In this document: piece by piece, positions 52,361-62,218 of the stretch
How the letters are laid out: every line of letters starts with the position of its first letter
Position numbering within the stretch: position 1 is the stretch's first letter
Assembly (NCBI RefSeq): GCF_014652315.1
Contig: NZ_BMYO01000002.1
Location: 434,001-498,000 of the forward strand
Reading direction: 5' to 3'
From: Jeongeupia chitinilytica
GTDB lineage: Bacteria; Pseudomonadota; Gammaproteobacteria; Burkholderiales; Chitinibacteraceae
DNA: 64,000 nt
The notes under the pieces: generated by a model
What the model was told of the DNA's origin: nothing
Database searches by the model: none
Seen by the model: the letters and a program-made list of their open reading frames with translations, nothing else
Translations under genes and position numbers: made by a program

Positions 52361-55249
52361 TCACCCGGGCGCGCGCTCGGCCGGAAGCAGGAGCGTGAAG
52401 ACCGCGCCACCCTCGGCGTGGTTGGCGGCAAAGACCCGGCCGCCATGGTCTTCCATGATTTGCCGGCTGATGGCCAATCCGAGGCCGGTGCCGCCCGTGG
52501 TGCGCATCCGGCTGCTCTGGATGAACTTGTCGAAAATCAGTTCGAGTTCGTCGACCGGAATGCCCGGGCCGTGGTCGCGTACCGCCAGGCCGACGGCAGG
52601 CTGGTCACCATCCAGTGTGGCGTCGGCCAGGTAGTCGACACGGATGCTGCTGCCGACCGGGCTGAACTTGATGGCGTTCGACAGCAGATTGACGATGACC
52701 TGCATGACGCGCGTCTTGTCGTACATTGCGAACAGCGCGGGCGTCTCGTCGTCGGCATCAAGGTCGAGGCGCTTGCTGATGAGGAGCGGATTGATCTCGT
52801 TGACGGCGGATTGCACTGTTTGCTGGATGCAATAACGTGACTTGTCGTACTGCATCCGGTTGGCTTCGAGTCGCGACATGTCGAGCAGGTCGTTCAGCAA
52901 CACCAGCAGGCGATTGCCGCTGGAGTTGATTCGTTCGAAATAGCGGGCAAGGTTGGTCGGCTCGGTCCGTCCGACCTTGGAGAGTCCCATCTCCGAGAAC
53001 GACAGGATCGCGTGCATCGGCGTGCGCAGCTCGTGCGACATGTTGGCGAGGAAGGCCGACTTGGCCACGTTGGCGCTTTCGGCCGCTTCCTTCGCTTCGA
53101 CCAGATTGCGCTCGAACTCCTTGAGGCGGCCGATGTGGGTCAGGAACGCGAAGGCGTACTCGAGCTGCTGGTGTTCGTCGTTGATCGCCGCCGAGTTGAC
53201 GAGGAAGGGGAGCGACTCGCCGGTCGATGCGCGAAGGATGACTTCCTCGATGTGGTTGCCGGCACCGATGCGGCTCGCCAGATCGGGTGGAAAGACCCGG
53301 GCGGCCTGGTCGCCCCACAGCACCTCGGGCGAGTGGCCGAGTGTGTCCTCGCGCCGGTAGCCGAGCAGGCGTGAAAACGACTGGTTGATCTCGACGATGC
53401 GGCCCGACGCGTCGAGCAGGATGAAGCCGTCGGCGGTGGTGTCGATAATCGTCCGCTTCAGCCGTTCGGACTGGCGCAACGCCTGCGCGGCAATCCGCTG
53501 CGCGGTGACGTCCTCGATGACGCAGATCACGCCCTTGTCGGCGTCGTCCGGATCGAGCGCCTTGGCGTACAGCATCGCCCAGAACTCCGACAAGTCACGG
53601 CGGAACAGGGCCATCTCACCGCGGAACACCTCGCCCTGCTGGACTTTCTGCAGCATCTGCTGGCCGGCTTCGTGATAGTCGGCCTGATCGGCGTGGATCA
53701 GGCTCATCGGCTGGCCGATGATGGCGCCGGACGTGAAGCCGAACAGCTTCTCGAAGGCGGGGTTGACGAGACGGATCGTTCCCTTGACCGACAGCATGAT
53801 GGCCAGCGGGCTGGCGTCGAGGACCGTCCGGATTTCGGCGGTGCGTTCGAGTACCAGATCCTGCAGGTGGTCGCGGTGGCGGCGCAGCTCGCGTTCGGTG
53901 TTCTGTCGCTCGGTGATGTCGCGGATCGTGGCGCAGGTATAGGCCTCGTTGTTGAACTCGATGTGGGCGAGCGTGATCTCGACCGGCAGCAACTGGCCGT
54001 AGCGGTCGCGCTGGTGCGTCATCTGCACGAGCTGGCGTTCCTGCTTCAGCCGTCCCCACAGCTCGTGCCACTGGGCCTCGCCGATGTTCGGGAAAAGGTC
54101 GGCAAAGCGCAGTCCGAGCATGTCGTCCGGCGTGTAGTGCGTGATGCGCGATGCCGAGCGATTGGCGTAACGGATGCTGCCGAAACGATCGCTCCACAGC
54201 ACTGCATCCGGCGATTCGTCGACGGTGAACTGGGTCAGGTGCAGGCGGCCTTCGATCTGTTCGATCCGGCGCAACTGGCGCAGCAGCAGATAGAACAGCA
54301 CGGTGACGACCAGCATCAGCGCAACGGTGATGACGGCGCGGGTGAACAGGTTTTCCCGGAACTTGCCGAGCACGGCGTCTTCGTCGATCGAGACGGTCAC
54401 GATCAGCGGCAGCTCGCCCTGGCTGGCGTGGAAGGCGACCAGCTCGTTGTGCCCGCTGGCGGGGTCGTTCTGGCGATAGACGCTGGTGCGCTTGAGCCGG
54501 CGCTGTTCGAACATCAAGGGGTCGGCATTGCGCACGCTCTGGCCGATGTGTACTTCGTCGAACGGGTAGTTGAGGATGATGACGCCGTCCGAGCGCAGCA
54601 ACTGGATGCGCATGCTCGGGGCAAGCTTGAGCGACTGGTAGAAGTCGAGGAAGTAGTTCGGTTCGACACCGGCCAGCAGGATGCCGCCGAAACTGTCGTC
54701 GGGGCGGTTGATGCGCCGGGTGACCGGAATCAGCCACTTGCCGTCGGTGCGGCTGACCACCGGCAGCTGGATCTGCGGGCGCAGGTCCGGAAACTGCTGG
54801 TGGTAGCGGTAGTAGGAGCGGTCGGAAAGGTCGACACGACGCGTCGGATATTCGAGCCCGTGGCTCTGGATGTGTCCGCTGGAGTCGATCGCGATGATGC
54901 CGCGAACCTGGGGGGCCAGCTTGACCTTGTCGCGCAACAGCAGGTAGGTCAGGTATTCATCGGCCTTGTCGACGCCGCCGAGGCCTTCGAGGTTTTCGAT
55001 GATGTTCTGCATCGCCTGTTCGACCGACACGAACGTCCGCGTTGCGTGCTCGTCGAGCGAGCGTGCCAGCGACAGGTTCTGCCGTTCGGCGTCATCAAGG
55101 GCCTGCTGGTAGTCGCGCGACGTGACCCAGAACAGCATCGCCACGCCGGCGAACATCAGTGCGACATAGAAAAGGATCAGCCCACGACGCAGCGGGCGCA
55201 GCGAATGGTGTTCGGAGTTGGAAGTGCGTCGTGGCCAATGCCAATTCAT
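52361..55249 (-). CDS. Multi-PAS sensor histidine kinase with extracytoplasmic sensor
   Basis: 962 residues. Order: transmembrane helix (about 21-41), periplasmic Cache-like sensor domain (about 45-295, with VRGIIAIDSSGHIQSHG and LSDRSYYRYHQQ), second transmembrane helix (about 305-327), three PAS domains, HisKA with the phospho-accepting histidine in NMSHELRTP, and HATPase_c (N box VNLLSNAIKFSP, G boxes DHGPGIP and GGTGLGLAIS). There is no receiver domain and no response regulator gene next to it, so it is an orphan. Cache domains often sense amino or organic acids, but the ligand is unknown. It starts 2 bases after uup. Confidence 0.93.
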   Translation of the reverse strand: MNWHWPRRTSNSEHHSLRPLRRGLILFYVALMFAGVAMLFWVTSRDYQQALDDAERQNLSLARSLDEHATRTFVSVEQAMQNIIENLEGLGGVDKADEYLTYLLLRDKVKLAPQVRGIIAIDSSGHIQSHGLEYPTRRVDLSDRSYYRYHQQFPDLRPQIQLPVVSRTDGKWLIPVTRRINRPDDSFGGILLAGVEPNYFLDFYQSLKLAPSMRIQLLRSDGVIILNYPFDEVHIGQSVRNADPLMFEQRRLKRTSVYRQNDPASGHNELVAFHASQGELPLIVTVSIDEDAVLGKFRENLFTRAVITVALMLVVTVLFYLLLRQLRRIEQIEGRLHLTQFTVDESPDAVLWSDRFGSIRYANRSASRITHYTPDDMLGLRFADLFPNIGEAQWHELWGRLKQERQLVQMTHQRDRYGQLLPVEITLAHIEFNNEAYTCATIRDITERQNTERELRRHRDHLQDLVLERTAEIRTVLDASPLAIMLSVKGTIRLVNPAFEKLFGFTSGAIIGQPMSLIHADQADYHEAGQQMLQKVQQGEVFRGEMALFRRDLSEFWAMLYAKALDPDDADKGVICVIEDVTAQRIAAQALRQSERLKRTIIDTTADGFILLDASGRIVEINQSFSRLLGYRREDTLGHSPEVLWGDQAARVFPPDLASRIGAGNHIEEVILRASTGESLPFLVNSAAINDEHQQLEYAFAFLTHIGRLKEFERNLVEAKEAAESANVAKSAFLANMSHELRTPMHAILSFSEMGLSKVGRTEPTNLARYFERINSSGNRLLVLLNDLLDMSRLEANRMQYDKSRYCIQQTVQSAVNEINPLLISKRLDLDADDETPALFAMYDKTRVMQVIVNLLSNAIKFSPVGSSIRVDYLADATLDGDQPAVGLAVRDHGPGIPVDELELIFDKFIQSSRMRTTGGTGLGLAISRQIMEDHGGRVFAANHAEGGAVFTLLLPAERAPG

Positions 55250-55251
55250 GT

Positions 55252-57162
55252 TCAGGGACGTTTGGCTTCGAGCGTTTCCCAACGTTCGAGCTTTTCCAGT
55301 AGCAGGTTTTCGATGGTCTCGATTCTATCCTGCATTTCCCTGGCTTTCAGCGGGCTTTCTTTGTAAAGCTGCGGATCGAGCATCGCCTGTTGCAAATCCG
55401 CCTGTTCGGTCTCGAGCGCTTCGATGTCGGACGGCAGCCGTTCGAGTTCGCGCTGTTCGTTGTAGCTGAGTTTCTGGTTGCGCGGCTTGCTGCGCTCGGT
55501 CGCTGGCCTGGCTTCGTTGTCGGCCGGCTTGGCGGCACTGGCCTGTTGCGCCAGCTTGCGTGCACGGGCCGCCTGCCAGTCGGCGAAGCCGCCGACATTT
55601 TCGACCAGAACGCCGTCGCCTTCGAAGGCGATCGTCTGCGTCACGACGTTGTCGAGGAAGGCACGGTCATGGCTGACGAGGAACAGCGTGCCGGGATAGT
55701 CGGCGAGCAGGTTCTCCAGCAGTTCCAGTGTGTCGATATCGAGGTCGTTGGTCGGTTCGTCGAGCACGAGCACGTTGGCCGGGCGGGTGAAGAGCATCGC
55801 CAGCAGCAGCCGGTTGCGTTCGCCGCCGGACAGCGACTTGACCGGGCTGCGTGCGCGTTCGGGCGCAAACAGGAATTCTTCCAGATACCCCATCACGTGC
55901 TTGCGCTGGCCGCCGATTTCGACATAGTCCTTGCCCTGGCCGATGACGTCGACGATGGCCGATTCCTCGTCGAGCTGGGTGCGGAACTGGTCGAAGTAGG
56001 CGACCTGCAGGTTGGTGCCGCGCTTGACGCTGCCGGTGTCGGCTTCGAGTTCGCCGAGGATGAGCTTGAGCAGGGTGGTCTTGCCGGCACCATTCGGGCC
56101 GATCAGGCCGACGCGGTCACCGCGGATCAGCCGGGTGGTGAAGTCGCGGATGATGCGCTTCTCAACGCCGTCAGGGCCGGTGAACGATTTGCTGACGTGC
56201 TCGAACTCGGCAACGAGCTTGCCGCTGCGCTCGCCCGCGTCGAGCTGGAAAGACACGTTGCCGACGCGCTCGCGCCGTGCCGCGCGGTCGCGGCGCAGCT
56301 GTTCGAGCCGGCGTACGCGTCCTTCGTTGCGAGTGCGCCGTGCTTCGATGCCTTTGCGGATCCATACCTCTTCCTGCGCGAGCACCTTGTCGAACTTCCG
56401 GTTGATCTGCTCTTCGGCGGCGAGCTGGTCGGCCTTGCGGGCTTCGTACTGGCTGAAGTTGCCCGGGAAGCTGCTGACGCGGCCGCGGTCGAGTTCGACG
56501 ATGCGGGTGGCCACGTTGTCGAGAAAACGCCGGTCGTGGGTGATGAACAATACGCTGCCACTGAAGCTGCCGAGCAGGCCTTCGAGCCATTCGATCGCGC
56601 TGACGTCGAGGTGGTTGGTCGGTTCGTCGAGCAGCAACAACTGCGGCTCGACCACCAGTGCGCGCGCCAGGGCGACGCGCTTCTTCCAGCCGCCGGACAG
56701 CGAGGCAACCGGGGTGTCCGCGGGCAGGTCGAGGTGGGACAGCGTGGTCGAGATCAGCGCGTCGAAGCGCCAGCCGTCGCGGGCCTCGATGCCGTGCTGC
56801 AGCTCGGTCAGTCGTGCCAGCGCTTCCGGGGAGCCGTCCTGTGCGTGGGTGGCGACGTGATAGTCGCGCAAGAGCTGCTTGAGCTCGCCGAGTCCTTCGG
56901 CGACGGCTTCGAATACGGTGCTGCCCTCGGCGAATTCGGGCTCTTGCGCCACGTAGGCGGTGCGCACGTCGGCCGGGATGCGGATGTCGCCGTCGTCGAG
57001 TTTGAGGACGCCGGCGACCGCTTTCAGCAGCGATGACTTGCCCTGGCCATTGCGACCGATCAGGCCGACACGTTCGCCCGGTTCGAGTGCCAGTGAGGCA
57101 TGGTCGAGCAGCGGCCAGTGGCCGAAGGCGAGCGAGGCGTTTTCAACGAGCAGCAATGGCAT
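55252..57162 (-). CDS. uup: ABC-F family ATPase Uup
   Basis: 636 residues with two ATPase cassettes: GRNGQGKSSLLK / LSGGWKKRVALARAL / LLLLDEPTNHLD, and GPNGAGKTTLLK / LSGGERNRLLLA / VLVLDEPTNDLD. A C-terminal coiled coil (about 565-636) is typical of Uup, which binds DNA or ribosomes and affects transposon excision and translation. No membrane partner, as expected for ABC-F. The N-terminal cassette has LSGGWKKR, the usual Uup variant. Confidence 0.96.
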   Translation of the reverse strand: MPLLLVENASLAFGHWPLLDHASLALEPGERVGLIGRNGQGKSSLLKAVAGVLKLDDGDIRIPADVRTAYVAQEPEFAEGSTVFEAVAEGLGELKQLLRDYHVATHAQDGSPEALARLTELQHGIEARDGWRFDALISTTLSHLDLPADTPVASLSGGWKKRVALARALVVEPQLLLLDEPTNHLDVSAIEWLEGLLGSFSGSVLFITHDRRFLDNVATRIVELDRGRVSSFPGNFSQYEARKADQLAAEEQINRKFDKVLAQEEVWIRKGIEARRTRNEGRVRRLEQLRRDRAARRERVGNVSFQLDAGERSGKLVAEFEHVSKSFTGPDGVEKRIIRDFTTRLIRGDRVGLIGPNGAGKTTLLKLILGELEADTGSVKRGTNLQVAYFDQFRTQLDEESAIVDVIGQGKDYVEIGGQRKHVMGYLEEFLFAPERARSPVKSLSGGERNRLLLAMLFTRPANVLVLDEPTNDLDIDTLELLENLLADYPGTLFLVSHDRAFLDNVVTQTIAFEGDGVLVENVGGFADWQAARARKLAQQASAAKPADNEARPATERSKPRNQKLSYNEQRELERLPSDIEALETEQADLQQAMLDPQLYKESPLKAREMQDRIETIENLLLEKLERWETLEAKRP

Positions 57163-57288
57163 GGCGGTCTTCCGTTCAACAAGGCGGCCATTATAAGCGC
57201 GGGGCGGACGGCTTTAGCGGATTCGGCGGTGTGCCTCAAGTGGCGTTGGCGACATGCCGAATTGACCGAATCCCGCTAGAATCAAAAA

Positions 57289-58743
57289 ATGCGCTCAACC
57301 CAAATGCATAAAACGTTTGCTTTCAGTTACTTGCTGCTGGCTGCACTGTCGGTGTGTTCCGCTCCGGCAACCATGGCTGCCAAGCAGGCCAAAAAGAAGG
57401 TCGTCGCCGCGCCTGCCAGCGTGCACCCGGCATTGACGCAGCCCACCGAACTTGCCGGGGCCGATTACGATCCGGCCAATCCGCCGGACCGTCTGCGCGT
57501 CCTTGTCGCACAGGGGCCGTCGACGTTTTTCTTCGTCAACGGCAGACCGCAAGGCGTCGAATATGCAATGTTCGATGCGCTGGAAAAATTCCTGAACCGC
57601 AGTCGCCCCAAAGGACTGGCGCCGCTACGCATCCAGTACGTACCGGTGGATGCCGGCGCGCTGCTGCCCAAGCTGCGCGCAGGCGAGGGCGATATTGCCG
57701 GCGGGCTGATCCCGGTGATCGCCGGCGCAGGGCATCTGGCGGATTTCACCACGCCCTACCTCAATGATCGCTGGTGTCTGGTGCAGAACCGCAGCAACCC
57801 GGTCATCGACAGGCTCGACGATCTCGGCGACCGGTCGCTTACGGTGCCGGCTGCCAATTTCGGCCGTCGTGTGATGGCATCCGAACTGGCGTCGGCCAAA
57901 CTGGTCGAGCCCGCGGTCGGCACGACGACCGAGCAACTGTTCGCCGATATCCAGCGCGGGGGCGATCTCGCGACGGTGGCCAGTGATTATCAGGTGCAGT
58001 TGTGGAGCAAGCGCTTTCCGGCACTCAAGGCGCAGGCGTGCTCCGGTACGACGGTATCGGTGGCGTGGGCGGTGGCACCCGAGCATCCGCAGTTGCTGAC
58101 GCTGCTGAACCGTTTCATCGCCTCGACCGGTGGCAAGCTCGCCGGCAAGGCCCTGGGCGATACCCAGCGCTTCCTGCCCAAGGACGGCCGGGCCGACGCG
58201 CCGGACGAAATGAGTGCGACCGACAAGCTCGGGTTTTTTGCACCGATGCTGCAGATGGTGGCTTCGGCCAACAATCTCGACTGGTTGCTGCTGGCCGCGA
58301 TCGGCCAGCGCGAGACCAAGCTGCAACCGATGACGCGCAAGGGGGGCGGCCCGACCGGGCTGATGCAGGTCAACCCGACCACCGCGCGCAAGATGGGGGT
58401 GAGCAATCCGCACGACACCGAGCAGAACGTCACGGCAGCTGCACGCTATCTGTCGCATCTGCGTACGCTGTTTTCCGGTGGCGGCATCGCGCCGACCGAT
58501 CAGCTGTACTTCATGATTGCGTCGTACAACGCCGGCGAAGGACGGGTGCAGCAATTGCGCCAGAAGGCCAGGGCGCAGGGGCTGGACCCAAACGTCTGGC
58601 GCGGCAACGTCGAGGAGGTTGCCCGGCGTACCGTTGGCCAGCACCTGCTCGATTACGTGTCGTCGGTCAATCGCTACTACCTGGCCTACCAGGCGGCGGA
58701 CCACAGTGCCGACAAGCGCGAAGCGAGCAAGCCGGGCAAGTAG
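57289..58743 (+). CDS. Lytic transglycosylase, MltF-like (second copy)
   Basis: 484 residues. Signal peptide (about 1-30), a periplasmic solute-binding-like half (about 65-290), then an SLT domain with the catalytic glutamate in GQRETKLQP, PTGLMQVNPTTARKMG and SYNAGEGRVQQL. Same build as the gene at 8.8-10.3 kb but clearly diverged. The start may be 57289 or the ATG at 57304; neither has a ribosome binding site. A TAGAAT at 57277-57282 looks like a -10, which would leave almost no leader. It is convergent with glnD. Confidence 0.9.
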   Translation: MRSTQMHKTFAFSYLLLAALSVCSAPATMAAKQAKKKVVAAPASVHPALTQPTELAGADYDPANPPDRLRVLVAQGPSTFFFVNGRPQGVEYAMFDALEKFLNRSRPKGLAPLRIQYVPVDAGALLPKLRAGEGDIAGGLIPVIAGAGHLADFTTPYLNDRWCLVQNRSNPVIDRLDDLGDRSLTVPAANFGRRVMASELASAKLVEPAVGTTTEQLFADIQRGGDLATVASDYQVQLWSKRFPALKAQACSGTTVSVAWAVAPEHPQLLTLLNRFIASTGGKLAGKALGDTQRFLPKDGRADAPDEMSATDKLGFFAPMLQMVASANNLDWLLLAAIGQRETKLQPMTRKGGGPTGLMQVNPTTARKMGVSNPHDTEQNVTAAARYLSHLRTLFSGGGIAPTDQLYFMIASYNAGEGRVQQLRQKARAQGLDPNVWRGNVEEVARRTVGQHLLDYVSSVNRYYLAYQAADHSADKREASKPGK

Positions 58744-58764
58744 CGGCGGGTTGTGTTGCCGCTA
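58741..58764. other. Inverted repeat joining the ends of two convergent genes
   Basis: TAGCGGC and GCCGCTA pair across 10 bases. The outer three bases on each side are the stop codons of the MltF-like gene and of glnD. There is no T-run, so terminator function is uncertain. Confidence 0.4.
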
Positions 58765-61317
58765 GACCTGCAGCGCCTGCAGCAGTTCGCCTTCCAGCTG
58801 GCGGATGTTGCGCTCGTCGCCAAGCCGCGGCCCCGAAATCAGGAAGTTGTCTTCCGCGCGTTCGCCCAGCGTCATGATCTTGGCGCTCTGGATGTCGATG
58901 CGGTTGTCGGCCAGTACCCGGGCAATGGTCGAGAGCAGGCCGGGGCGGTCGCCCGCGGCGATCGACAGGACGTGATACTTGCCGCGTTCATCGGCGCGGA
59001 TCAGGACGTGCGGCTGCACCGGAAAGTGCTTGAGCTGGCGCGAAATGCGCGCCTTGACGGGCGCCGGCAGCGGGCCGGCCTTGGCCAGCTGCGAGGCCAG
59101 CTCGTACTCGACGAAGCCGATCAGGTCGCGATAGCTGTCGTGGCGGTTTTCCGGAATGAAAACGTAGAAGCTGTCGAGTGCATACCCGTGGTGGGTCGTG
59201 TGCACGTGCGCGTCGAAGATGTTGTAGCCGGCCCGCTCGAAAAAGCTGCAGATCCGAGCAAACAGGTCCGGCGTATCGCGGGTGTAGACGAAGACCTGCA
59301 GCCCTTCGCCTGACTCGGACAGCCGCGCGCGGACGACGGCGCTGTCGCTGTTGACCTTGTTGAAAAGCTGGCGGGTGTGCCAGGCGATTTCACGGGCTTC
59401 GTGGCGCAGAAAGTAGACGGTGTCGAGCTCGTTCCAGAAGGCGGTGTGCGCATCGTCGCGCAGACCGTACAGCCGCAACTGGCTCAGCGCGTCTTCCTGG
59501 CGTTCTTCCAGCCAGGTCGATGGCGGCAGGTCTTCGGCGGCGAGCTGGCGTTGCGTCGCCTTGAACAGGTCTTCGAGCAGCTTTGCTTTCCACGCGTTCC
59601 AGACCTTGGGGCTGGTGCCGCGGATGTCGGCGACGGTGAGCAGGTAAAGCGCGTTCAACCGGCGCTGGGTGCCGACGAGCCGGGCAAAGTTCGCTACGAC
59701 CTCGGGATCGTAGACGTCCTGCTTCTGCGCGACGTGCGACATCGTCAGGTGGTGCTGGACCAGCCAGACGATCAGTTCGCGGTCCTCGGGCTGCAGCGGG
59801 TGCTGTCCGGCAAACTCGCGGGCGATGTCGGCACCCAGTTTCGAGTGATCGCCGCCGCGTCCCTTGCCGATGTCGTGGAACAGCGCGGCGAGATAAAGCA
59901 CCTCCGGTCGCTCGAACCCCTCGATCAGTCGCGAGCACAGCGGGTATTCGTGGGTAAAGGCCGGCTGGGCAAAACGGCGCATGTTGCGCAGTACCATCAG
60001 CGTGTGCTCGTCGACGGTGTAAACGTGGAACAGGTCGTGTTGCATCCGGCCGACCAGTTCGCCGAAGCGCGGAATGTAACGGCCAAGCACGCCGTACTGG
60101 TTCATCCGCCGCAGAATCCGGGTCAGCCCGCGCGGTTCGCGGAACAGCTGGATGAACAGCTCGCGGTTGTGCGGATCGGCGCGGAAATCGTCGTCGATGC
60201 GCGGACGGGCGTGCCAGAGCGCGCGCAGCGTTTCCGGAGCGATGTCGGTGACGTCGCGCTGTTGCTCGAACTGCAGGAAGACTTCAAGAATCGCCGACGG
60301 CTCGCGTTCGAACACGTCCGGCGTGGTGATCTCCAGCGTGTTGCCGCGCAGCCGGAAGCGCGGGTTGATCACCACCGCATTGCTGCCGATGTGCGAAAAA
60401 ATCCGCGTCCGCAGTGCCTGGACCAGCAGCGGGGTCAGCTGGGTGACGATGCGTGCGGCCAGGTAGTAGCGTGCCATCAGCTGTTCGCTGGCACGCAGCT
60501 TGCCGTCGTCCTCGTAACCGAACAGGTCGGCCAGCCGGTTCTGGTAATCGAAAAGGATGCGGTCTTCGCGGCGACGGGCCAGCCAGTGCAGCTGGATGCG
60601 GATGGTCCGCAATACGCGCTCGGCGCGTCGCAGCTTCTGGCCTTCCTCGCGGGTCAGCATGCCCAGTGCGGCCAGTGCGCGCCAGTCGCGGCCGAGCCCG
60701 AGGCTGGCGGCAATCCAGCCGATCAGGTGCAGGTCGCGCAGTCCGCCGGGAGCTTCCTTGAGGTTGGGTTCGAGCTTGTAGGTGGCGTTCTGGAACCGGC
60801 CGTAGCGGGCCTGCTGTTCGAGCAGCTTGGCCTCGAAGAATTCCTTCGGGTCGATGTAGCGGTAGACGGTGTCGCGGAACGCGGTAAAGCGCGTTGCGTC
60901 GCCGACCAGAAGCCTCGACTCCAGCAGCGCGGTCTGGACGGTGATGTCCTTTTCCGCCTCGGCCAGGCAGTCGGCAACGGTGCGGACCGAGTGGCCGACC
61001 TCGAGCCCGATGTCCCACAGCTCGCCGACAAACACCTCGAGCTTTTCCAGCAATGCCGGGCTCGGCTGGTCCGGCAGCAGGATCAGCAGGTCGATGTCCG
61101 AGTGCGGGTACAGCTCGCCCCGGCCGTAACCGCCGACGGCAACCAGCAGGACATCGCAACCGAAGTGGTGACGACCCCAGAGTTCGGACAGCGTGGCGTC
61201 GGTCTGCTTGGCCAGCGTGCGCAGCATCGGCGCGGCGCGGCGCGGCGCGGCGAAGCGCTCGCGGATTGCCGTCTTGGCGGCGGCATAGTCGTCGCGGATC
61301 GCAGTGACCGGGCGCAT
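58762..61317 (-). CDS. glnD: Bifunctional uridylyltransferase/uridylyl-removing enzyme GlnD
   Basis: 851 residues. Nucleotidyltransferase motif VGGYGRGELYPHSDIDLLIL (about residue 60-80), the HD hydrolase motif ALFHDIGKGRGGDHS (about 470-490), and two C-terminal ACT domains (after about 690). It adds or removes UMP from PII proteins in response to glutamine, the main nitrogen sensor. A five-copy CGGCG tract lies in codons 22-30. It starts 24 bases after map and is probably cotranscribed with it. Confidence 0.98.
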   Translation of the reverse strand: MRPVTAIRDDYAAAKTAIRERFAAPRRAAPMLRTLAKQTDATLSELWGRHHFGCDVLLVAVGGYGRGELYPHSDIDLLILLPDQPSPALLEKLEVFVGELWDIGLEVGHSVRTVADCLAEAEKDITVQTALLESRLLVGDATRFTAFRDTVYRYIDPKEFFEAKLLEQQARYGRFQNATYKLEPNLKEAPGGLRDLHLIGWIAASLGLGRDWRALAALGMLTREEGQKLRRAERVLRTIRIQLHWLARRREDRILFDYQNRLADLFGYEDDGKLRASEQLMARYYLAARIVTQLTPLLVQALRTRIFSHIGSNAVVINPRFRLRGNTLEITTPDVFEREPSAILEVFLQFEQQRDVTDIAPETLRALWHARPRIDDDFRADPHNRELFIQLFREPRGLTRILRRMNQYGVLGRYIPRFGELVGRMQHDLFHVYTVDEHTLMVLRNMRRFAQPAFTHEYPLCSRLIEGFERPEVLYLAALFHDIGKGRGGDHSKLGADIAREFAGQHPLQPEDRELIVWLVQHHLTMSHVAQKQDVYDPEVVANFARLVGTQRRLNALYLLTVADIRGTSPKVWNAWKAKLLEDLFKATQRQLAAEDLPPSTWLEERQEDALSQLRLYGLRDDAHTAFWNELDTVYFLRHEAREIAWHTRQLFNKVNSDSAVVRARLSESGEGLQVFVYTRDTPDLFARICSFFERAGYNIFDAHVHTTHHGYALDSFYVFIPENRHDSYRDLIGFVEYELASQLAKAGPLPAPVKARISRQLKHFPVQPHVLIRADERGKYHVLSIAAGDRPGLLSTIARVLADNRIDIQSAKIMTLGERAEDNFLISGPRLGDERNIRQLEGELLQALQV
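61228..61252 (-). repeat. CGGCG pentanucleotide tract in the 5' end of glnD
   Basis: Five perfect tandem copies of CGGCG (plus-strand reading), coding for alternating Ala/Pro/Arg near residues 22-30. Gain or loss of one unit would shift the reading frame. Confidence 0.85.
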
Positions 61318-61341
61318 GAACTGTCCTTTGTCTGGGCTTGC

Positions 61342-62151
61342 TCAGTCGAGCAGGTAACGTTCCGGGCGGGCCGGCGTGCCGGCGGAAACGGTCAGGACTT
61401 CGTAGCCGCTGTCGGTGACGAGGATGGTGTGTTCCCACTGGGCCGAGAGACTGCGGTCCTTGGTGACGATGGTCCACCCGTCGGGCATGGCCTTCAACTC
61501 GCGTTTGCCGGCATTGATCATCGGCTCGATCGTGAAGATCATGCCGGGTACGAGTTCGATGCCGGTGCCGGCCTTGCCGTAATGGACGACCTGCGGTTCT
61601 TCATGGAAGACCTGGCCGATGCCGTGGCCGCAGAACTCGCGCACGACCGAGAAACCGGCTTTCTCCGCGTATTTCTGGATCGCTGCGCCGATGTCGCCGA
61701 GGTGCGCGCCGGGCTTTACCTGGTCGATGCCGATCCACATGCAGTCGTAGGTGACCTGTACCAGCCGCTTGGCGTGCGGCGGCACCTTGTCGCCGATCAG
61801 GAAGGTACGGCTGGTGTCGCCGTGGTAGCCGTCCTTGATCACGGTGATGTCGAGGTTGACGATGTCGCCGTTCTTCAGCGGCTTGTCGTTGGGGATGCCG
61901 TGGCAGATCACGTTGTTCACCGAGGTGCAGATCGACTTCGGGTACGGCGTGTAGCCGGGCGGACAATAGTTCAGTGGCGCGGCGATCGTGCCCTGCACGT
62001 CGCGCATGTAATCGGCGCACAGCCGGTCGAGGGTCTCGGTCGTGACGCCGGGGACGACGTGCGGCGTGATGAAGTCGAGCACCTCGCTGGCCAAGCGGCC
62101 GGCAATGCGCATTTTTGCGATGTCTTCGCTGGTCTTGATGACGATCGTCAT
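61342..62151 (-). CDS. map: Methionine aminopeptidase, type I
   Basis: 269 residues. Metal ligands are all present: NLDITVIKDGYHGDTS (two Asp), GHGIG (His), TIEPM (Glu) and QWEHT (Glu). It removes the initiator methionine from new proteins. It precedes glnD on the same strand; the rpsB operon often found next to it is not in the window. Confidence 0.98.
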   Translation of the reverse strand: MTIVIKTSEDIAKMRIAGRLASEVLDFITPHVVPGVTTETLDRLCADYMRDVQGTIAAPLNYCPPGYTPYPKSICTSVNNVICHGIPNDKPLKNGDIVNLDITVIKDGYHGDTSRTFLIGDKVPPHAKRLVQVTYDCMWIGIDQVKPGAHLGDIGAAIQKYAEKAGFSVVREFCGHGIGQVFHEEPQVVHYGKAGTGIELVPGMIFTIEPMINAGKRELKAMPDGWTIVTKDRSLSAQWEHTILVTDSGYEVLTVSAGTPARPERYLLD

Positions 62152-62169
62152 GGGGTGTCCTGAAATGGC

Positions 62170-62193
62170 GAAGAGAGGCGTGCGCCTCTCTTC
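62170..62193 (-). terminator. Hairpin between minE and map
   Basis: GAAGAGAGGCG and CGCCTCTCTTC make an 11-bp perfect stem with a 2-base centre. It lies past the minE stop and before map. No T-run is seen, so it may be a weak terminator or an mRNA end stabiliser. Confidence 0.5.
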
Positions 62194-62218
62194 GGGTCGT
62201 ATGGCGAATGCTTACATT

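Noticed and set aside
59377..62163. 928-codon plus-strand open frame opposite glnD and map
   Set aside because: Both minus-strand genes are complete and conserved; the antisense product has no family features.
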